The notes below the pieces were generated by a model that worked only from the letters and a program-made list of their open reading frames with translations, was not told where the DNA came from and ran no database searches. DNA of 64,000 nt from an uncultured Lachnospiraceae bacterium (GTDB lineage Bacteria; Bacillota; Clostridia; Lachnospirales; Lachnospiraceae): contig CACXUY010000011.1 of NCBI GenBank assembly GCA_902770965.1, forward strand, positions 20,204 to 84,203, read 5' to 3'. Of the stretch, positions 46,129-55,203 are shown piece after piece. The position numbers were made by a program, and so were the translations under genes. The first letter of the stretch is position 1, and the number at the start of each line of letters is the position of its first letter.

Positions 46129-46228
46129 TTCCTCCTTTTTTCTACTCACCATAAGCTATGCCGAGGGCGGAGACTCCTGCGGCATGGCCCAGGCGCTTGC
46201 TTTATTATACCGCAAAAGCGGCATCAGC
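46129..46228 (-). promoter_or_regulatory. rpsO 5' leader, possible S15 autoregulatory structure
   Basis: The leader of about 100 bases contains a hairpin ATGCCG/CGGCAT around a GAGTCTCC loop, plus smaller GC stems, just before the AAGGAGG site. S15 represses its own mRNA through leader structures in several bacteria. Whether this leader does so cannot be read directly. Confidence 0.35.
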
Positions 46229-46229
46229 C

Positions 46230-46258
46230 AGTATAGCATATCCCAAAAGACTTGTAAA
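46230..46258 (-). promoter_or_regulatory. Promoter of rpsO
   Basis: On the minus strand, TTTACA (46253-46258), 17 bp, TATACT (46230-46235). Confidence 0.75.
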
Positions 46259-46358
46259 CTCCATTCTTACGCAGGCTTGAACAAACACGACAGACATACA
46301 GACCTCCGATCAAGCCTGTCCTCAATTTTCTGCAGCCATTGCTGCTATCCGTCCGCCG

Positions 46359-49300
46359 TCAGGCAAGCTTGAACAGGCGAAGCAGCTTCTGCCAGAAGCT
46401 TAACTTCTGCTCAGGAACAGCCTCAGGCTCCTTGGCTTCCTTAGCCTCCACACCGGGAAGCTTAATGACAAACTGCACGGAATTGACCTGCGTATTCTGT
46501 TCGGAAACGAAGGATACTGTCTCGAAATCACCGCCGAATATCTCATCTGTAATGTCATCAAATATTCCGGCTATCTCTGAATCCATATTCTCTGTCCTGC
46601 TGCGCAGAGTACCTGTTCCGTCTTTCAGCTCTGTCACGCCCGAATAAAGCTCAGATGTGCCGTCATAAAGCTCCAATAAGCCGTCATAAAGGCTCCTCGC
46701 GCCGTCATAAAGCTCAGTGGTGCCGCCATAGAGCTCATCCGCTCCGGCATAAAGCTCCCCGGAGCCACTGTACAGTGCTTTAGTTCCTGAAGCAAGATCA
46801 GATACGCCGACCGTAAACCTCCTGAAGCCGTCATGCAGGGCTTCTGTTCCCTTCCTGAGTTCTGCGGCACCGCTCAAAAGCGCGCCTGTCCCGGACGAAA
46901 CCTGATTCGCGCCCTCAGCGACCTGACCCGCTCCGGCAGCCACTGCTCCCGCTCCGTCGGACAGATTCTTGGCGCCTGTCGCTAATTTCTGAGTGCCCTC
47001 GGCCAGGCTGCCGCTGCCTTGAGCCAGTTCATTTATACCGCCTGATAACGCGGCGGCACCGCTCTCAAGCTCAGTGACTCCCGCAGCCGCCTCACCGGCT
47101 CCGTCCGTGAACCTTCCTACTCCCTGATAGAAAGCATCTGCTCCCTCAGAAAGATCCTTCGCTCCGCCAAGAAGCCTGTCGGCTCCGGCTGACAGATCCT
47201 CCACGCCTCCGATAAGCTCGGAAGCCCCGGCAGCCAGCTCATCCGCTCCGGCAGAAACACTGGCAGCTCCTCCTAAGAGTTCTTCCGCTCCTGAGGACAG
47301 CTCTGGAAGCCTGTCCTTGAGAGTTGCCGCGCCTTTTGCCGCGGATGCCACCCCTTCTGTGTAGGATACCAAACCGTCATAAAACACTCTGAAGCTGTCA
47401 AGCTGGCCCTTGAGACCGGCTATCTGAGATGCCGCGTCGCCCGCTTCGCTCACCGCGTCGCGTATCTGCGATAGAATCTCATCGGAAACCATCATTTCCT
47501 CTATATAGCCTTCACGGATCTGCTCCCTCTCCTCATCAGATAGCTGAGCGACAGCCCCTTCGAGAATCTGTTCCTTCTCATCATCGGTAAGGTTTGCTTT
47601 CACGGCTGCGATTATCTGCGCCTGCTCCTCTTCCGTCAACTCACGAAGAGTCTTGTCCAAAAAAGCCTGGCCAAGCCTTGTCTCTACCAGCATTCTGGCA
47701 CTTTCTTCCCTCACACCGAGCCTGCGCAATTTCTGTATTATCATCTCAGTCACAGCCTGGTCATATACATCTTCCTTCTGAAGATCGAAAAATGCATCTA
47801 TGACCATATCAGCGTTCTGCCTGATATAGCCTTCATAAAGCTCGTCAGCGCGGTCGTTCACCTGAGAGACGACCTCTGACCTGGCTCTGCTGTAAGCCTC
47901 ATCGTAAAGAGCATCGGCATCCAGCTGCTCAAGAAGCCCATTCAATACCTTATTGTAGCTTTCGGGGGAAAGAGTAACCGTTCCCAGACCGTAATCGGCA
48001 AGCTTGACATTTATGACTGACTCCGCTGACTTGCAGATACCTTCAAAGGCGGCGTACGCGCCATCGGTCAGCTGATCATTCATTGAAGCAAGCTCACTCA
48101 GTCCGCCGGAAAGCACTCCGACACCGGAAATCACCTCGGAGATGCCTCCGCTCAGGTTCTTTGCCCCCTCCGTCAAGCTGCCCGCGCCTTCGGCAAGCTC
48201 AGCCGCGCCATCTCTTAGCCTTACGGCCCCAGTCCCTGCCTGGGCGATGCCTTCCGATAGCTCACCTGCCCCGCTTTGAAGAGCGGAGGCTCCGTCACGT
48301 ATGCTGGCCGCTCCTTGGGAAAGCTCAGACGCTCCCCTGCCCAGTTCTTCAGCGGCGTCCTTAACTGCCGTGATGCCCATGGTCAACGCGCCTGCTCCCT
48401 CGCCGAGAGCCTTCACGCCTTCGTCAAGAGCCTTGGCGCCGGAGGCCGCGTCCTCTGCCCCCACAGAGATATCGTTTGCGCCTGAAGACAGCTCACTCGC
48501 GCCCGAAGCCACCTCTGCCGCTCCCTGTGCAACGGCATTCGCGCCCTTGTCAAGCTCACTGATGCCATCCGAGAGATCGGATGCTCCTCCTGAGATGCCA
48601 TCAACACCGACGGTAAGCTCATTTGCTCCGCTCTTCAAAGACGATGCGCCGCTGCTTACCTGAGATGCGGCATCACGCACTGAAGAAACCCCGTTCTTCA
48701 GCTTCGAAGCGCCACTCCTGAAATCGACGACACCATCGCGGAGGCTGCTGCTTCCGGATGTGAGCTCCCTGGCTCCTGAACGAAGAGCATCTGTCCCGTC
48801 AAGCAGCTCTGACACACCGTCGTCCAGCTTCTTCGCGCCGTCAGCCAGCTCATCGAGCACGTCCCCCGCTTTGCCGGAATTGACATCCACCTCTCCAAGA
48901 TCTATATCCAGCAGGATTCCATTGATAGCTATCGGATCCATGCGAAAGTCCGTCACGTCAGCGGACACAAGTATATCGGCCTCTTTGTTCGGAAGAACAG
49001 TGTATGTAAGCTGCCTGTCGCTGCCGACATTTGCCGACGTGGCTCCGCTCGCGGAAATGTTCGCGCAGATATCAGTGTTCAGCGTCAGCGAAATCTGGAG
49101 CGCATAGTGCTTATAAAAGACCTCAGCGCAGTTCGCGTTCGGTTTTACTGTCAGATGAATGCGCAGAAAACCGTTTTGTCCCGAAAGCTCACCGGCAGTC
49201 ACGGGCTTCCCATCCAACGTATAATGTATGTCTATAGTCCAAGGTATCTCTACCTTTTCCATAGTCCCTTCATAATATATACGTCCTGCATCGGCTAAAA

Positions 49301-49568
49301 GACGGACGGTACCTGCCTCATAGCTGATCTCGTCCTGAGTGGTCATATTTCTGACGGAGACATATTTACCATAATCTATGATGTCCCCTGCCTTAGCGAG
49401 ATTGAAGGCATTGACCGCAGTGACATTATCAACCTTGCCCTCAGGCGTAAGATTGATGTAGATGACCTCCTCCTTCGGAGTATTCTTATCAGCCGCCAGG
49501 ATCAGAGGCGAATCGCAGATAACCATCGTTGCGGCCAGAGCTACGGATATCATCGATTTTTTCTTCAT
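46359..49568 (-). CDS. Secreted heptad-repeat protein (YhgE/Pip-type X3-Leu-X2-Gly repeats), MMPL partner
   Basis: This 1069-residue protein has an N-terminal signal peptide (about 1-25). A beta-rich region to about 230 is followed by long runs of seven-residue repeats of the type G-A-x-x-L-x-x at about 235-498 and 722-992. The two runs are separated by an acidic helical region (about 500-720) with a second small repeat (LTDDEKEQILEGAVAQLSDE). The repeats should form very long rods. No membrane helix follows, and the end is a basic amphipathic stretch (FWQKLLRLFKLA). Its start overlaps the MMPL stop (ATGA), so both work together, perhaps as a periplasm-like spacer or wall-facing rod of the exporter. 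The exact role is unknown. Confidence 0.88.
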   Translation of the reverse strand: MKKKSMISVALAATMVICDSPLILAADKNTPKEEVIYINLTPEGKVDNVTAVNAFNLAKAGDIIDYGKYVSVRNMTTQDEISYEAGTVRLLADAGRIYYEGTMEKVEIPWTIDIHYTLDGKPVTAGELSGQNGFLRIHLTVKPNANCAEVFYKHYALQISLTLNTDICANISASGATSANVGSDRQLTYTVLPNKEADILVSADVTDFRMDPIAINGILLDIDLGEVDVNSGKAGDVLDELADGAKKLDDGVSELLDGTDALRSGARELTSGSSSLRDGVVDFRSGASKLKNGVSSVRDAASQVSSGASSLKSGANELTVGVDGISGGASDLSDGISELDKGANAVAQGAAEVASGASELSSGANDISVGAEDAASGAKALDEGVKALGEGAGALTMGITAVKDAAEELGRGASELSQGAASIRDGASALQSGAGELSEGIAQAGTGAVRLRDGAAELAEGAGSLTEGAKNLSGGISEVISGVGVLSGGLSELASMNDQLTDGAYAAFEGICKSAESVINVKLADYGLGTVTLSPESYNKVLNGLLEQLDADALYDEAYSRARSEVVSQVNDRADELYEGYIRQNADMVIDAFFDLQKEDVYDQAVTEMIIQKLRRLGVREESARMLVETRLGQAFLDKTLRELTEEEQAQIIAAVKANLTDDEKEQILEGAVAQLSDEEREQIREGYIEEMMVSDEILSQIRDAVSEAGDAASQIAGLKGQLDSFRVFYDGLVSYTEGVASAAKGAATLKDRLPELSSGAEELLGGAASVSAGADELAAGASELIGGVEDLSAGADRLLGGAKDLSEGADAFYQGVGRFTDGAGEAAAGVTELESGAAALSGGINELAQGSGSLAEGTQKLATGAKNLSDGAGAVAAGAGQVAEGANQVSSGTGALLSGAAELRKGTEALHDGFRRFTVGVSDLASGTKALYSGSGELYAGADELYGGTTELYDGARSLYDGLLELYDGTSELYSGVTELKDGTGTLRSRTENMDSEIAGIFDDITDEIFGGDFETVSFVSEQNTQVNSVQFVIKLPGVEAKEAKEPEAVPEQKLSFWQKLLRLFKLA

Positions 49569-51637
49569 TCTACAATCTCCTTCCCATGATGCGGTATGAT
49601 GCCATGTCCTTCTTTTATAAAAAGACCGTCAAGCAGGTACAAAAGCCCCGGAAGCACGAACAATACTATTATCACTGAGAAAATGCCGCCCTTCCCGATA
49701 AAATAACCCAATTGAGACAGCAGCAGATTCGAGGTGAATTTGCCAAGAAGCATGCCCACCACGATCAACGCGCTGCCTGATGTCATGATCGATACGGTGA
49801 CCGCCGACAGCGTCCTGACCACCGCCTCCTTGCGGTCGTACCCGGCGCGCATCTCGCGGTAGCGGTCGCTGAGCAGTATCGCGTAGTCAACAGTGGCTCC
49901 GAGCTGTATGGTGCTTATGATCAGATAAGCTATGTAGAACACCCTGTTTCCCTGAAAATACGGTATGGCTACATTTATCCAGATAGCCGTCTCGATGCTC
50001 ACCACCAGTATCACGGGCAGCACGATGTCCTTCATCAGCACTACCATGATAAGAAATACAGCTGCGATGGCTACCAGGTTGGCCTTCAGCATGTCGGCAG
50101 TGATCGTATCCATGAGGTCATATGTGCTGACGCCCTGCCCGGCGAGCTGCCACTGTCCCGGATAGTATTTCTCCGCGATGTCGCGGACCTGCTTCACCAG
50201 GGCAAAGGCTTCCTCCCCCTCATAATCAGACCTCACCGATATGACCATGCGGCTGTAATGATCGGATTCCAGGAGGTTCAGCGTGTCCTCATCAAGGTAG
50301 CTCTTCGGTACCGACGCGCCGACGCTGTCCACGTAGGAGATGACATCGGTGACCTGATGCACCGAATGCAGCTCGTCTGACAAGGCAAGCTCTACTGGCT
50401 TGTTTCCCTTCGGTACGAGCAGCACATAAGTGTCGCTCTTGCCAAAAACCTCTTCTATCTTGTCAGTATCCGCCCCAAGCTGAGTGTCCGGGCCGAACAT
50501 ATGGCTGGCTCCGAAATAATAGCTGTTTGAGTTCGACGCAAGGTAGGCAGGAACGATGATCAGCAAGAAAACACACACCATAGGTATCATGATCGAGCGG
50601 ATAAAACGGCCGAAACCATCGAAGGACGGCAGGAAATGCTTATGCCTGAATCTGTCCGACAAAGGCTGAACCGTGAGTATGACGCAGGGCATGAAGAAAA
50701 AGACCGTTATCAAGCTCAGCACCACGCCCTTTGCAAGGGCAAGCCCCAGGTCAGGGCCTATGCGGAAACGCATGAGGCAGAGCGCCAGAAAACCTATGAC
50801 AGTAGTGAGGCCGCTCGACAAAATGGATGTGGTAGATCTGTCAAGCGCTTCCACCATGGCTTTTTTGTCGTCTTTTATCTTAAGCCTGCATTCCTCATAT
50901 CTGTGGATAAGGAAGACCGAATAGTCAAGCGATACGGCCAGCTGAAGAATGTTTCCGGCGGCGTTTGTCACAAAGGATATCGTCCCGAATATTATATTCG
51001 TTCCTCCATTGATGAGGATAGCGACACCCAGGCCTCCGAGTACCACAAAAGGGTCGGTCCATGAATCAAGAGTGAGGGTGAGAACGAAGAATACGAAAAT
51101 GACAGCAATCACAGTCGTCAATATAGTTTCATTGATGGTGCTCACCGTGGCAACGGCCGTAGAAACGGCGGCGCCGGTCATAGCTCCATCTTCACCTATT
51201 ATCTCACGTATCTCGTCACAGGCCTCCACGCGAAGCTTGTCATCTATAGTCACTGAAAAGACGGCAGTGTCTTCCCTATAATAATTATCCAGCACCGACC
51301 GGTCAAGCACAGAGGCCGGCATCGTAATATCTACGCTGTCATCAAGCCAAGTCACGCCGGTGACTCCCTTAGCTGCAGCGATCTCGGCCTTCAGCTCCAG
51401 CGCCTGGGGAATCGTAACCCCGCGAACCATCACCCGCGCGTTCGGAATGCCGCCCGTAAACTCCTGCTCCATCACGTCTATGGCGATGGTAGACGGCGAC
51501 TCAGCAGGAAGATAGTCATTCATATCATAGTCAACGGCCACCATCTGCAACTCAAACACGCTGATTATGGCCGCCAGAATAAAAAGGGCTATGACTTTCT
51601 TCCTATGTTTAATAACGACTTCATATAACTTCCTCAA
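49565..51637 (-). CDS. MMPL/RND family transporter
   Basis: The 690-residue membrane protein has the RND layout: a first helix at about 13-30, an extracellular domain (about 35-165), a six-helix bundle (about 170-380), a second extracellular domain and a second six-helix bundle ending near 675. The conserved SLDYSVFLIHRYEE and ATVDYAILLSDRYRE stretches mark the proton-relay helices of the MMPL group. Such proteins export lipids, lipid-linked compounds or drugs; the substrate here is unknown. It is coupled by a 4-base overlap to the heptad-repeat gene. The pair stands between ribF and rpsO, which are usually adjacent. Confidence 0.92.
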   Translation of the reverse strand: MRKLYEVVIKHRKKVIALFILAAIISVFELQMVAVDYDMNDYLPAESPSTIAIDVMEQEFTGGIPNARVMVRGVTIPQALELKAEIAAAKGVTGVTWLDDSVDITMPASVLDRSVLDNYYREDTAVFSVTIDDKLRVEACDEIREIIGEDGAMTGAAVSTAVATVSTINETILTTVIAVIFVFFVLTLTLDSWTDPFVVLGGLGVAILINGGTNIIFGTISFVTNAAGNILQLAVSLDYSVFLIHRYEECRLKIKDDKKAMVEALDRSTTSILSSGLTTVIGFLALCLMRFRIGPDLGLALAKGVVLSLITVFFFMPCVILTVQPLSDRFRHKHFLPSFDGFGRFIRSIMIPMVCVFLLIIVPAYLASNSNSYYFGASHMFGPDTQLGADTDKIEEVFGKSDTYVLLVPKGNKPVELALSDELHSVHQVTDVISYVDSVGASVPKSYLDEDTLNLLESDHYSRMVISVRSDYEGEEAFALVKQVRDIAEKYYPGQWQLAGQGVSTYDLMDTITADMLKANLVAIAAVFLIMVVLMKDIVLPVILVVSIETAIWINVAIPYFQGNRVFYIAYLIISTIQLGATVDYAILLSDRYREMRAGYDRKEAVVRTLSAVTVSIMTSGSALIVVGMLLGKFTSNLLLSQLGYFIGKGGIFSVIIVLFVLPGLLYLLDGLFIKEGHGIIPHHGKEIVE

Positions 51638-51789
51638 GCCGATCTCCCTTCTCCGCTTGCTTCACCCTAATATCCCCGATCTGCCGTTGACCAAGGCATC
51701 ATAAAAGGGCACTTTCAAAACATATCTTCCGGAATAACTGTGTTGAAAAACCGGTTTATTCACAAGATCAGATCTGAATCTCACACGGC

Positions 51790-52764
51790 TCATCCCTCGT
51801 CGATGAAGTATTCATCCACATGATATTCTGTGAACGATTTATCCCTGATAAGCTGCTCCACAGTCTCCTTGTCCTTCACGATCTGTCTTCGCAGCTCCTC
51901 ATGTGTATCAAAATGAAGTTCAGGACGGATAAACTTAAGGAATTCCACCCTGACCCTCTGTTCATAAAGATCACCCGAATATCCGAACACATAAGTCTCC
52001 ACCCCAACTGGCAGACCGCTGGCTATGGTCGGCTTGCGTCCGACGTTCGACATGCCATAGTACACGCCTTCTCCAAGCACGATCCTCGCAAGATAGACCC
52101 CCGACATCGGAAGACGCTTACAGGCAGGCGCCTCCTGATTTATAGTCGGGAAGCCAAATTCAACGCCGCCAATGCCGTTCCCATGTACGACCTTACCGGT
52201 CATACCGTAATTATAGCCCAGCATACGGTTCGCCTGCTCTATCTGTCCCTCGATGAGGCAATGCCGGATACGTGTCGAGCTTATGACCTCATCGTGAAAT
52301 TTTTCCTTAGATATGATGGTCACTCCTATGTCCAGCTTCGGCGCGTACTCCATGAGGAATTCCACATCTCCCTCGCCCTTGTAGCCGAAGCGGCAGTCAG
52401 GTCCTGCCACGATGTGCCTCACCATCAGCCTGTCATGCAGTACTTCCTTGAGAAATGATCCGGGGGGAATCTTTCGGACTTCTTCAGTGAACGGATATTC
52501 TATATAGTAATCTGCCCCGCAGCTCCGGGACAGGGTCTGCCTCTCCCTTTTAGTGCACAGAAGCTTCTCCGCCTTGCCGGAAATAAAATGCGCCGGAGAC
52601 GTTCCGAAGGTAAAGATCAAGGTTCTAAGCCCATGTTTATCAGCGGCCTTCCTGAGATTGGATATCAGATAACGATGTCCTCTGTGAAAGCCGTCGTATT
52701 TTCCGATAGAAACGGCAGTCGGTTCATCTATCCTGATATCCGTCGTGTCATGTATGTACAGCAT
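51790..52764 (-). CDS. ribF: Bifunctional riboflavin kinase/FAD synthetase
   Basis: The 324-residue enzyme turns riboflavin into FMN and then FAD. The N-terminal nucleotidyltransferase domain has GKYDGFHRGHRYLI (residues 21-34, the His-x-Gly-His site) and ISSTRIRHCLIEG. The C-terminal flavokinase domain has MTGKVVHGNGIGGVEFGFPTIN. The usual glycine-asparagine or glycine-phenylalanine before YDG is GK here, a mild change. It belongs to the rimP-to-pnp block but has a probable promoter of its own. Confidence 0.95.
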   Translation of the reverse strand: MLYIHDTTDIRIDEPTAVSIGKYDGFHRGHRYLISNLRKAADKHGLRTLIFTFGTSPAHFISGKAEKLLCTKRERQTLSRSCGADYYIEYPFTEEVRKIPPGSFLKEVLHDRLMVRHIVAGPDCRFGYKGEGDVEFLMEYAPKLDIGVTIISKEKFHDEVISSTRIRHCLIEGQIEQANRMLGYNYGMTGKVVHGNGIGGVEFGFPTINQEAPACKRLPMSGVYLARIVLGEGVYYGMSNVGRKPTIASGLPVGVETYVFGYSGDLYEQRVRVEFLKFIRPELHFDTHEELRRQIVKDKETVEQLIRDKSFTEYHVDEYFIDEG

Positions 52765-52890
52765 CGTTCTTTTCCTCGTCTATCAGCTACGGCTTTGCCG
52801 TTCCCTTGCCGCCAATAACTCATGCGTGATCATTAACGCCTCAAGATAACTATAACGAAACACCTGAGCATTAGCGAGACACTGCATGTT

Positions 52891-52899
52891 ATTATACCA
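52891..52899 (-). promoter_or_regulatory. Putative extended -10 promoter upstream of ribF
   Basis: On the minus strand, TGGTATAAT (TATAAT at 52891-52896 with the TG element). No clear -35 box is seen. The rest of the 362-bp gap up to the methyltransferase gene holds repeat B7 and no gene. Confidence 0.5.
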
Positions 52900-52938
52900 T
52901 ATAACAATCACATTTGCTTAAGAAGAATAAACATCTTA

Positions 52939-53000
52939 GTGTAATTATTCAGCACTCCAGACTCAGAATACTGCGCGTTTCTCCGCAGTATTGCTCCGCC
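52939..53000. repeat. Dispersed palindromic repeat, family B, copy B7 (inverted)
   Basis: Begins GTGTAATTATTCAGCACTCC, the reverse complement of the family B right end, then a palindrome AATACTGCG with CGCAGTATT. Confidence 0.7.
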
Positions 53001-53126
53001 GCCTCCAATACTTAAGCCGAACAGCCGGCAGTCTTGCTAAAAGCATGGCTTCTGTTAAACATAAACGCCCCCGATACATCCCAATAGGATTATATCGGAA
53101 GCGATGTTACTGTTGAAACTATTAGT

Positions 53127-53843
53127 TTATTCTGTTGTCTGTTCTTTCAGTAATCCAATTCGGGAAAGGAAGACGGATAACATGGCATTTGCAGTCGAGA
53201 CTTTTTTATAGACGGCCCTTCGTTTATTATTTTTCAGGCATTTCCAATTTATATCATTCTCCAGGAAAGCATCTACGGCCATTTGAACTTGAAGAGTGTC
53301 AACCTGTTCTTGTGTATATTGCTCCAAAATCTGAGGATAGACCTGCGGATTGAGGTTATATGAGTTTCCATAGGACCACTGAAGATCATCCAAAATCAAA
53401 TAACCATTTTTACGAATCAGCTTTTTTGAAAGCACGCAGGCAAGACCGGTAAAAAGGAAAGAGTGTGCCCCGTCAAGAAAAACCAGATCAAATAATCCGT
53501 TTTTATTATTCGGGTCAATGACTTGTTTTCCCAGATTCCAACAAAACGAATCATATAAGGTATGTGAATTTCCCAACGGAACAAGCTTACACTTGCAATA
53601 ATCCTGTTTAGATAAATCCTCGTTTAATTCATCTACCTCGTCTTGGAAAGAATAGAAATAGAACGTATCCTCCTCCCGCAACATTTTTACGATCTCGATT
53701 GACGTTGCGCCATATCCAACCCCAATCTCAGCAACATTTAACGGAGAAGGGTTGTTTTTTAGCAGCCTTCCAAGGTAATCCTTCACCTCATAACAAGGCG
53801 TAGATAAGAATTTGGCCGCATCTGTCCCGATTTTTTCGATCAT
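53127..53843 (-). CDS. Class I SAM-dependent methyltransferase (accessory)
   Basis: This 238-residue protein has a Rossmann methyltransferase core: AdoMet motif AEIGVGYGA (38-46), then DLVFLDGAHSF and GYLILDDLQWS. It resembles the Methyltransf_24 or CmcI-like O-methyltransferase group, and the target is unknown. Its base composition is clearly more AT-rich than its neighbours and it stands between truB and ribF, which are normally adjacent, so it was probably acquired by transfer. AAGGAG lies 9 bases before the ATG. Its own promoter is likely just upstream. Confidence 0.8.
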   Translation of the reverse strand: MIEKIGTDAAKFLSTPCYEVKDYLGRLLKNNPSPLNVAEIGVGYGATSIEIVKMLREEDTFYFYSFQDEVDELNEDLSKQDYCKCKLVPLGNSHTLYDSFCWNLGKQVIDPNNKNGLFDLVFLDGAHSFLFTGLACVLSKKLIRKNGYLILDDLQWSYGNSYNLNPQVYPQILEQYTQEQVDTLQVQMAVDAFLENDINWKCLKNNKRRAVYKKVSTANAMLSVFLSRIGLLKEQTTE

Positions 53844-53885
53844 GTTATTGATCTCCTTTCTTTTATTAAATAAAATACCTACAGC

Positions 53886-53921
53886 CTGTCCTTTTTCAAT
53901 ATGCTATATACTTGAGGACAG
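53886..53921 (-). promoter_or_regulatory. Possible promoter and palindromic operator of the methyltransferase gene
   Basis: CTGTCCT and AGGACAG form an inverted repeat around 22 bases. On the minus strand TTGAAA inside it stands 16 bp before TATTTT. The overlap of palindrome and promoter suggests a regulated start, but this is only a guess. Confidence 0.35.
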
Positions 53922-53940
53922 TGCAAGCTTGCCTTTAAAA

Positions 53941-54050
53941 GCCGGCTCCAGCGAAGCGGTAAGGCCATAAAGGGATACACGCATACACCCACGTAAGCTG
54001 CCATGACTCTTACACGCTGTGGCAGCTCGTGCGGGACTATGCGATTTTTT
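53941..54050. repeat. Dispersed palindromic repeat, family A, diverged copy A5
   Basis: GCCGGCTCCAGCGAAGCGG stands for the first hairpin and GTAAGCTGCCATGAC with GCTGTGGCAGCTCG for the long one. It lies between truB and the methyltransferase gene in a 318-bp gap. An 11-bp repeat (AGAAACGTAGAAACGT) follows at about 54083-54105. No gene is seen in the gap. Confidence 0.75.
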
Positions 54051-54161
54051 ATTACAACAGTTGGTAAATATAAATTGGAAACACAGAAACGTAGAAACGT
54101 AGAAACATAAAAGACTTTTTTAAAAAATAAATCATAACTATTCAGTACCCTGTATATTTGC

Positions 54162-55172
54162 TCATGAAGTGAGAAACATTTTTACCGGTTTATAACGTCC
54201 TTTCGCTACATCGAAAGCATAAATGGCTATGAATCTGCCTTTCGAATCCTTTACTCGTATCATATCATGGCCGTGCTGCCCACTCTCCGTGACAGAATCC
54301 CCGGCTGATTCCGCACCGGGCAAATGATCTGCCGATACATCGGCCGATAAAAACAGTCCCATATTTGCTGACATGCAAGGATCTGGTACATCTTCTGCCA
54401 GCGTCAGGTCTTCTATCCCGAGCGTCCCTCCATTCCTCAGCAGCTGCTCTTTCTCTTCGGAACAAAGATATGCCGGATATGACGCGAAGACGGCTTCAAC
54501 AGGAATCAGCATGTCCGCTATGCTCCCGTCACTCGCCGCCCGCTCTATCTGACCGAGCGTGAAGCTGCCGGAATAGAAGAACATACCGGACCTTATCCGC
54601 ATGAGCTTCTCCATAGCCGCCTTACAGCCAAGCTTCATGCCTATATCATGGCAGATCGTTCGTATATATGTTCCCTTTGAACAGTTCACAGTCATGTCCA
54701 CCAGCGGAAGACTGATGCTGTTTATGGTGATACCGCTGATGTGGATGAGCCTGGGTTTGCGTTCTACCTCTTTTCCCTCTCTGGCAAGGCTGTAGAGCCG
54801 CCTTCCGTTCACCTTAACCGCTGAATACATCGGCGGAATCTGGTAAATGTCCCCCTCCATCAGACGCACGACGGCCTCGATCTCTTCCTCGCTGACAGTG
54901 ACCTCACAGGTATCCAGCACTGTCCCTGTCATATCCTGAGTATCGGTCTCCACCCCCAGCCGCATCACGACCCTGTACGTCTTGTCCGTATCCGTGAGCA
55001 TACCGGCGGCCTTTGTGGCATTGCCCAGACAGACCGGAAGCACACCGACAGCGGCCGGGTCGAGAGTCCCGGTATGGCCTATCTTCTTCTGATGAAGGAT
55101 CCCTCTGAGCCTGGCCACTACATCATGAGAGGTATACCCCTCTTCCTTAAATACATTCAGGATCCCATCCAT
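54162..55172 (-). CDS. truB: tRNA pseudouridine(55) synthase
   Basis: The 336-residue enzyme makes pseudouridine 55 in the tRNA T loop. The catalytic aspartate is Asp38 in HTGTLDPAAVGVLPVCLG. The tRNA-binding blocks YQIPPMYSAVKVNGRRLYSLAR and CSKGTYIRTICHDIG are present. The C-terminal 100 residues include a loosely conserved insertion (PDPCMSANMGLFLSADVSAD) before the PUA-like end, and the protein is longer than the usual 290-310. It lies 31 bp after nrnA. Confidence 0.95.
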   Translation of the reverse strand: MDGILNVFKEEGYTSHDVVARLRGILHQKKIGHTGTLDPAAVGVLPVCLGNATKAAGMLTDTDKTYRVVMRLGVETDTQDMTGTVLDTCEVTVSEEEIEAVVRLMEGDIYQIPPMYSAVKVNGRRLYSLAREGKEVERKPRLIHISGITINSISLPLVDMTVNCSKGTYIRTICHDIGMKLGCKAAMEKLMRIRSGMFFYSGSFTLGQIERAASDGSIADMLIPVEAVFASYPAYLCSEEKEQLLRNGGTLGIEDLTLAEDVPDPCMSANMGLFLSADVSADHLPGAESAGDSVTESGQHGHDMIRVKDSKGRFIAIYAFDVAKGRYKPVKMFLTS

Positions 55173-55203
55173 ATCGTCGCACCATATCCCCTCTAAACCT
55201 TGA

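Noticed and set aside
52765..53126. FMN riboswitch upstream of ribF
   Set aside because: The conserved RFN element words are absent; the spacer holds only an extended -10 promoter and repeat B7.
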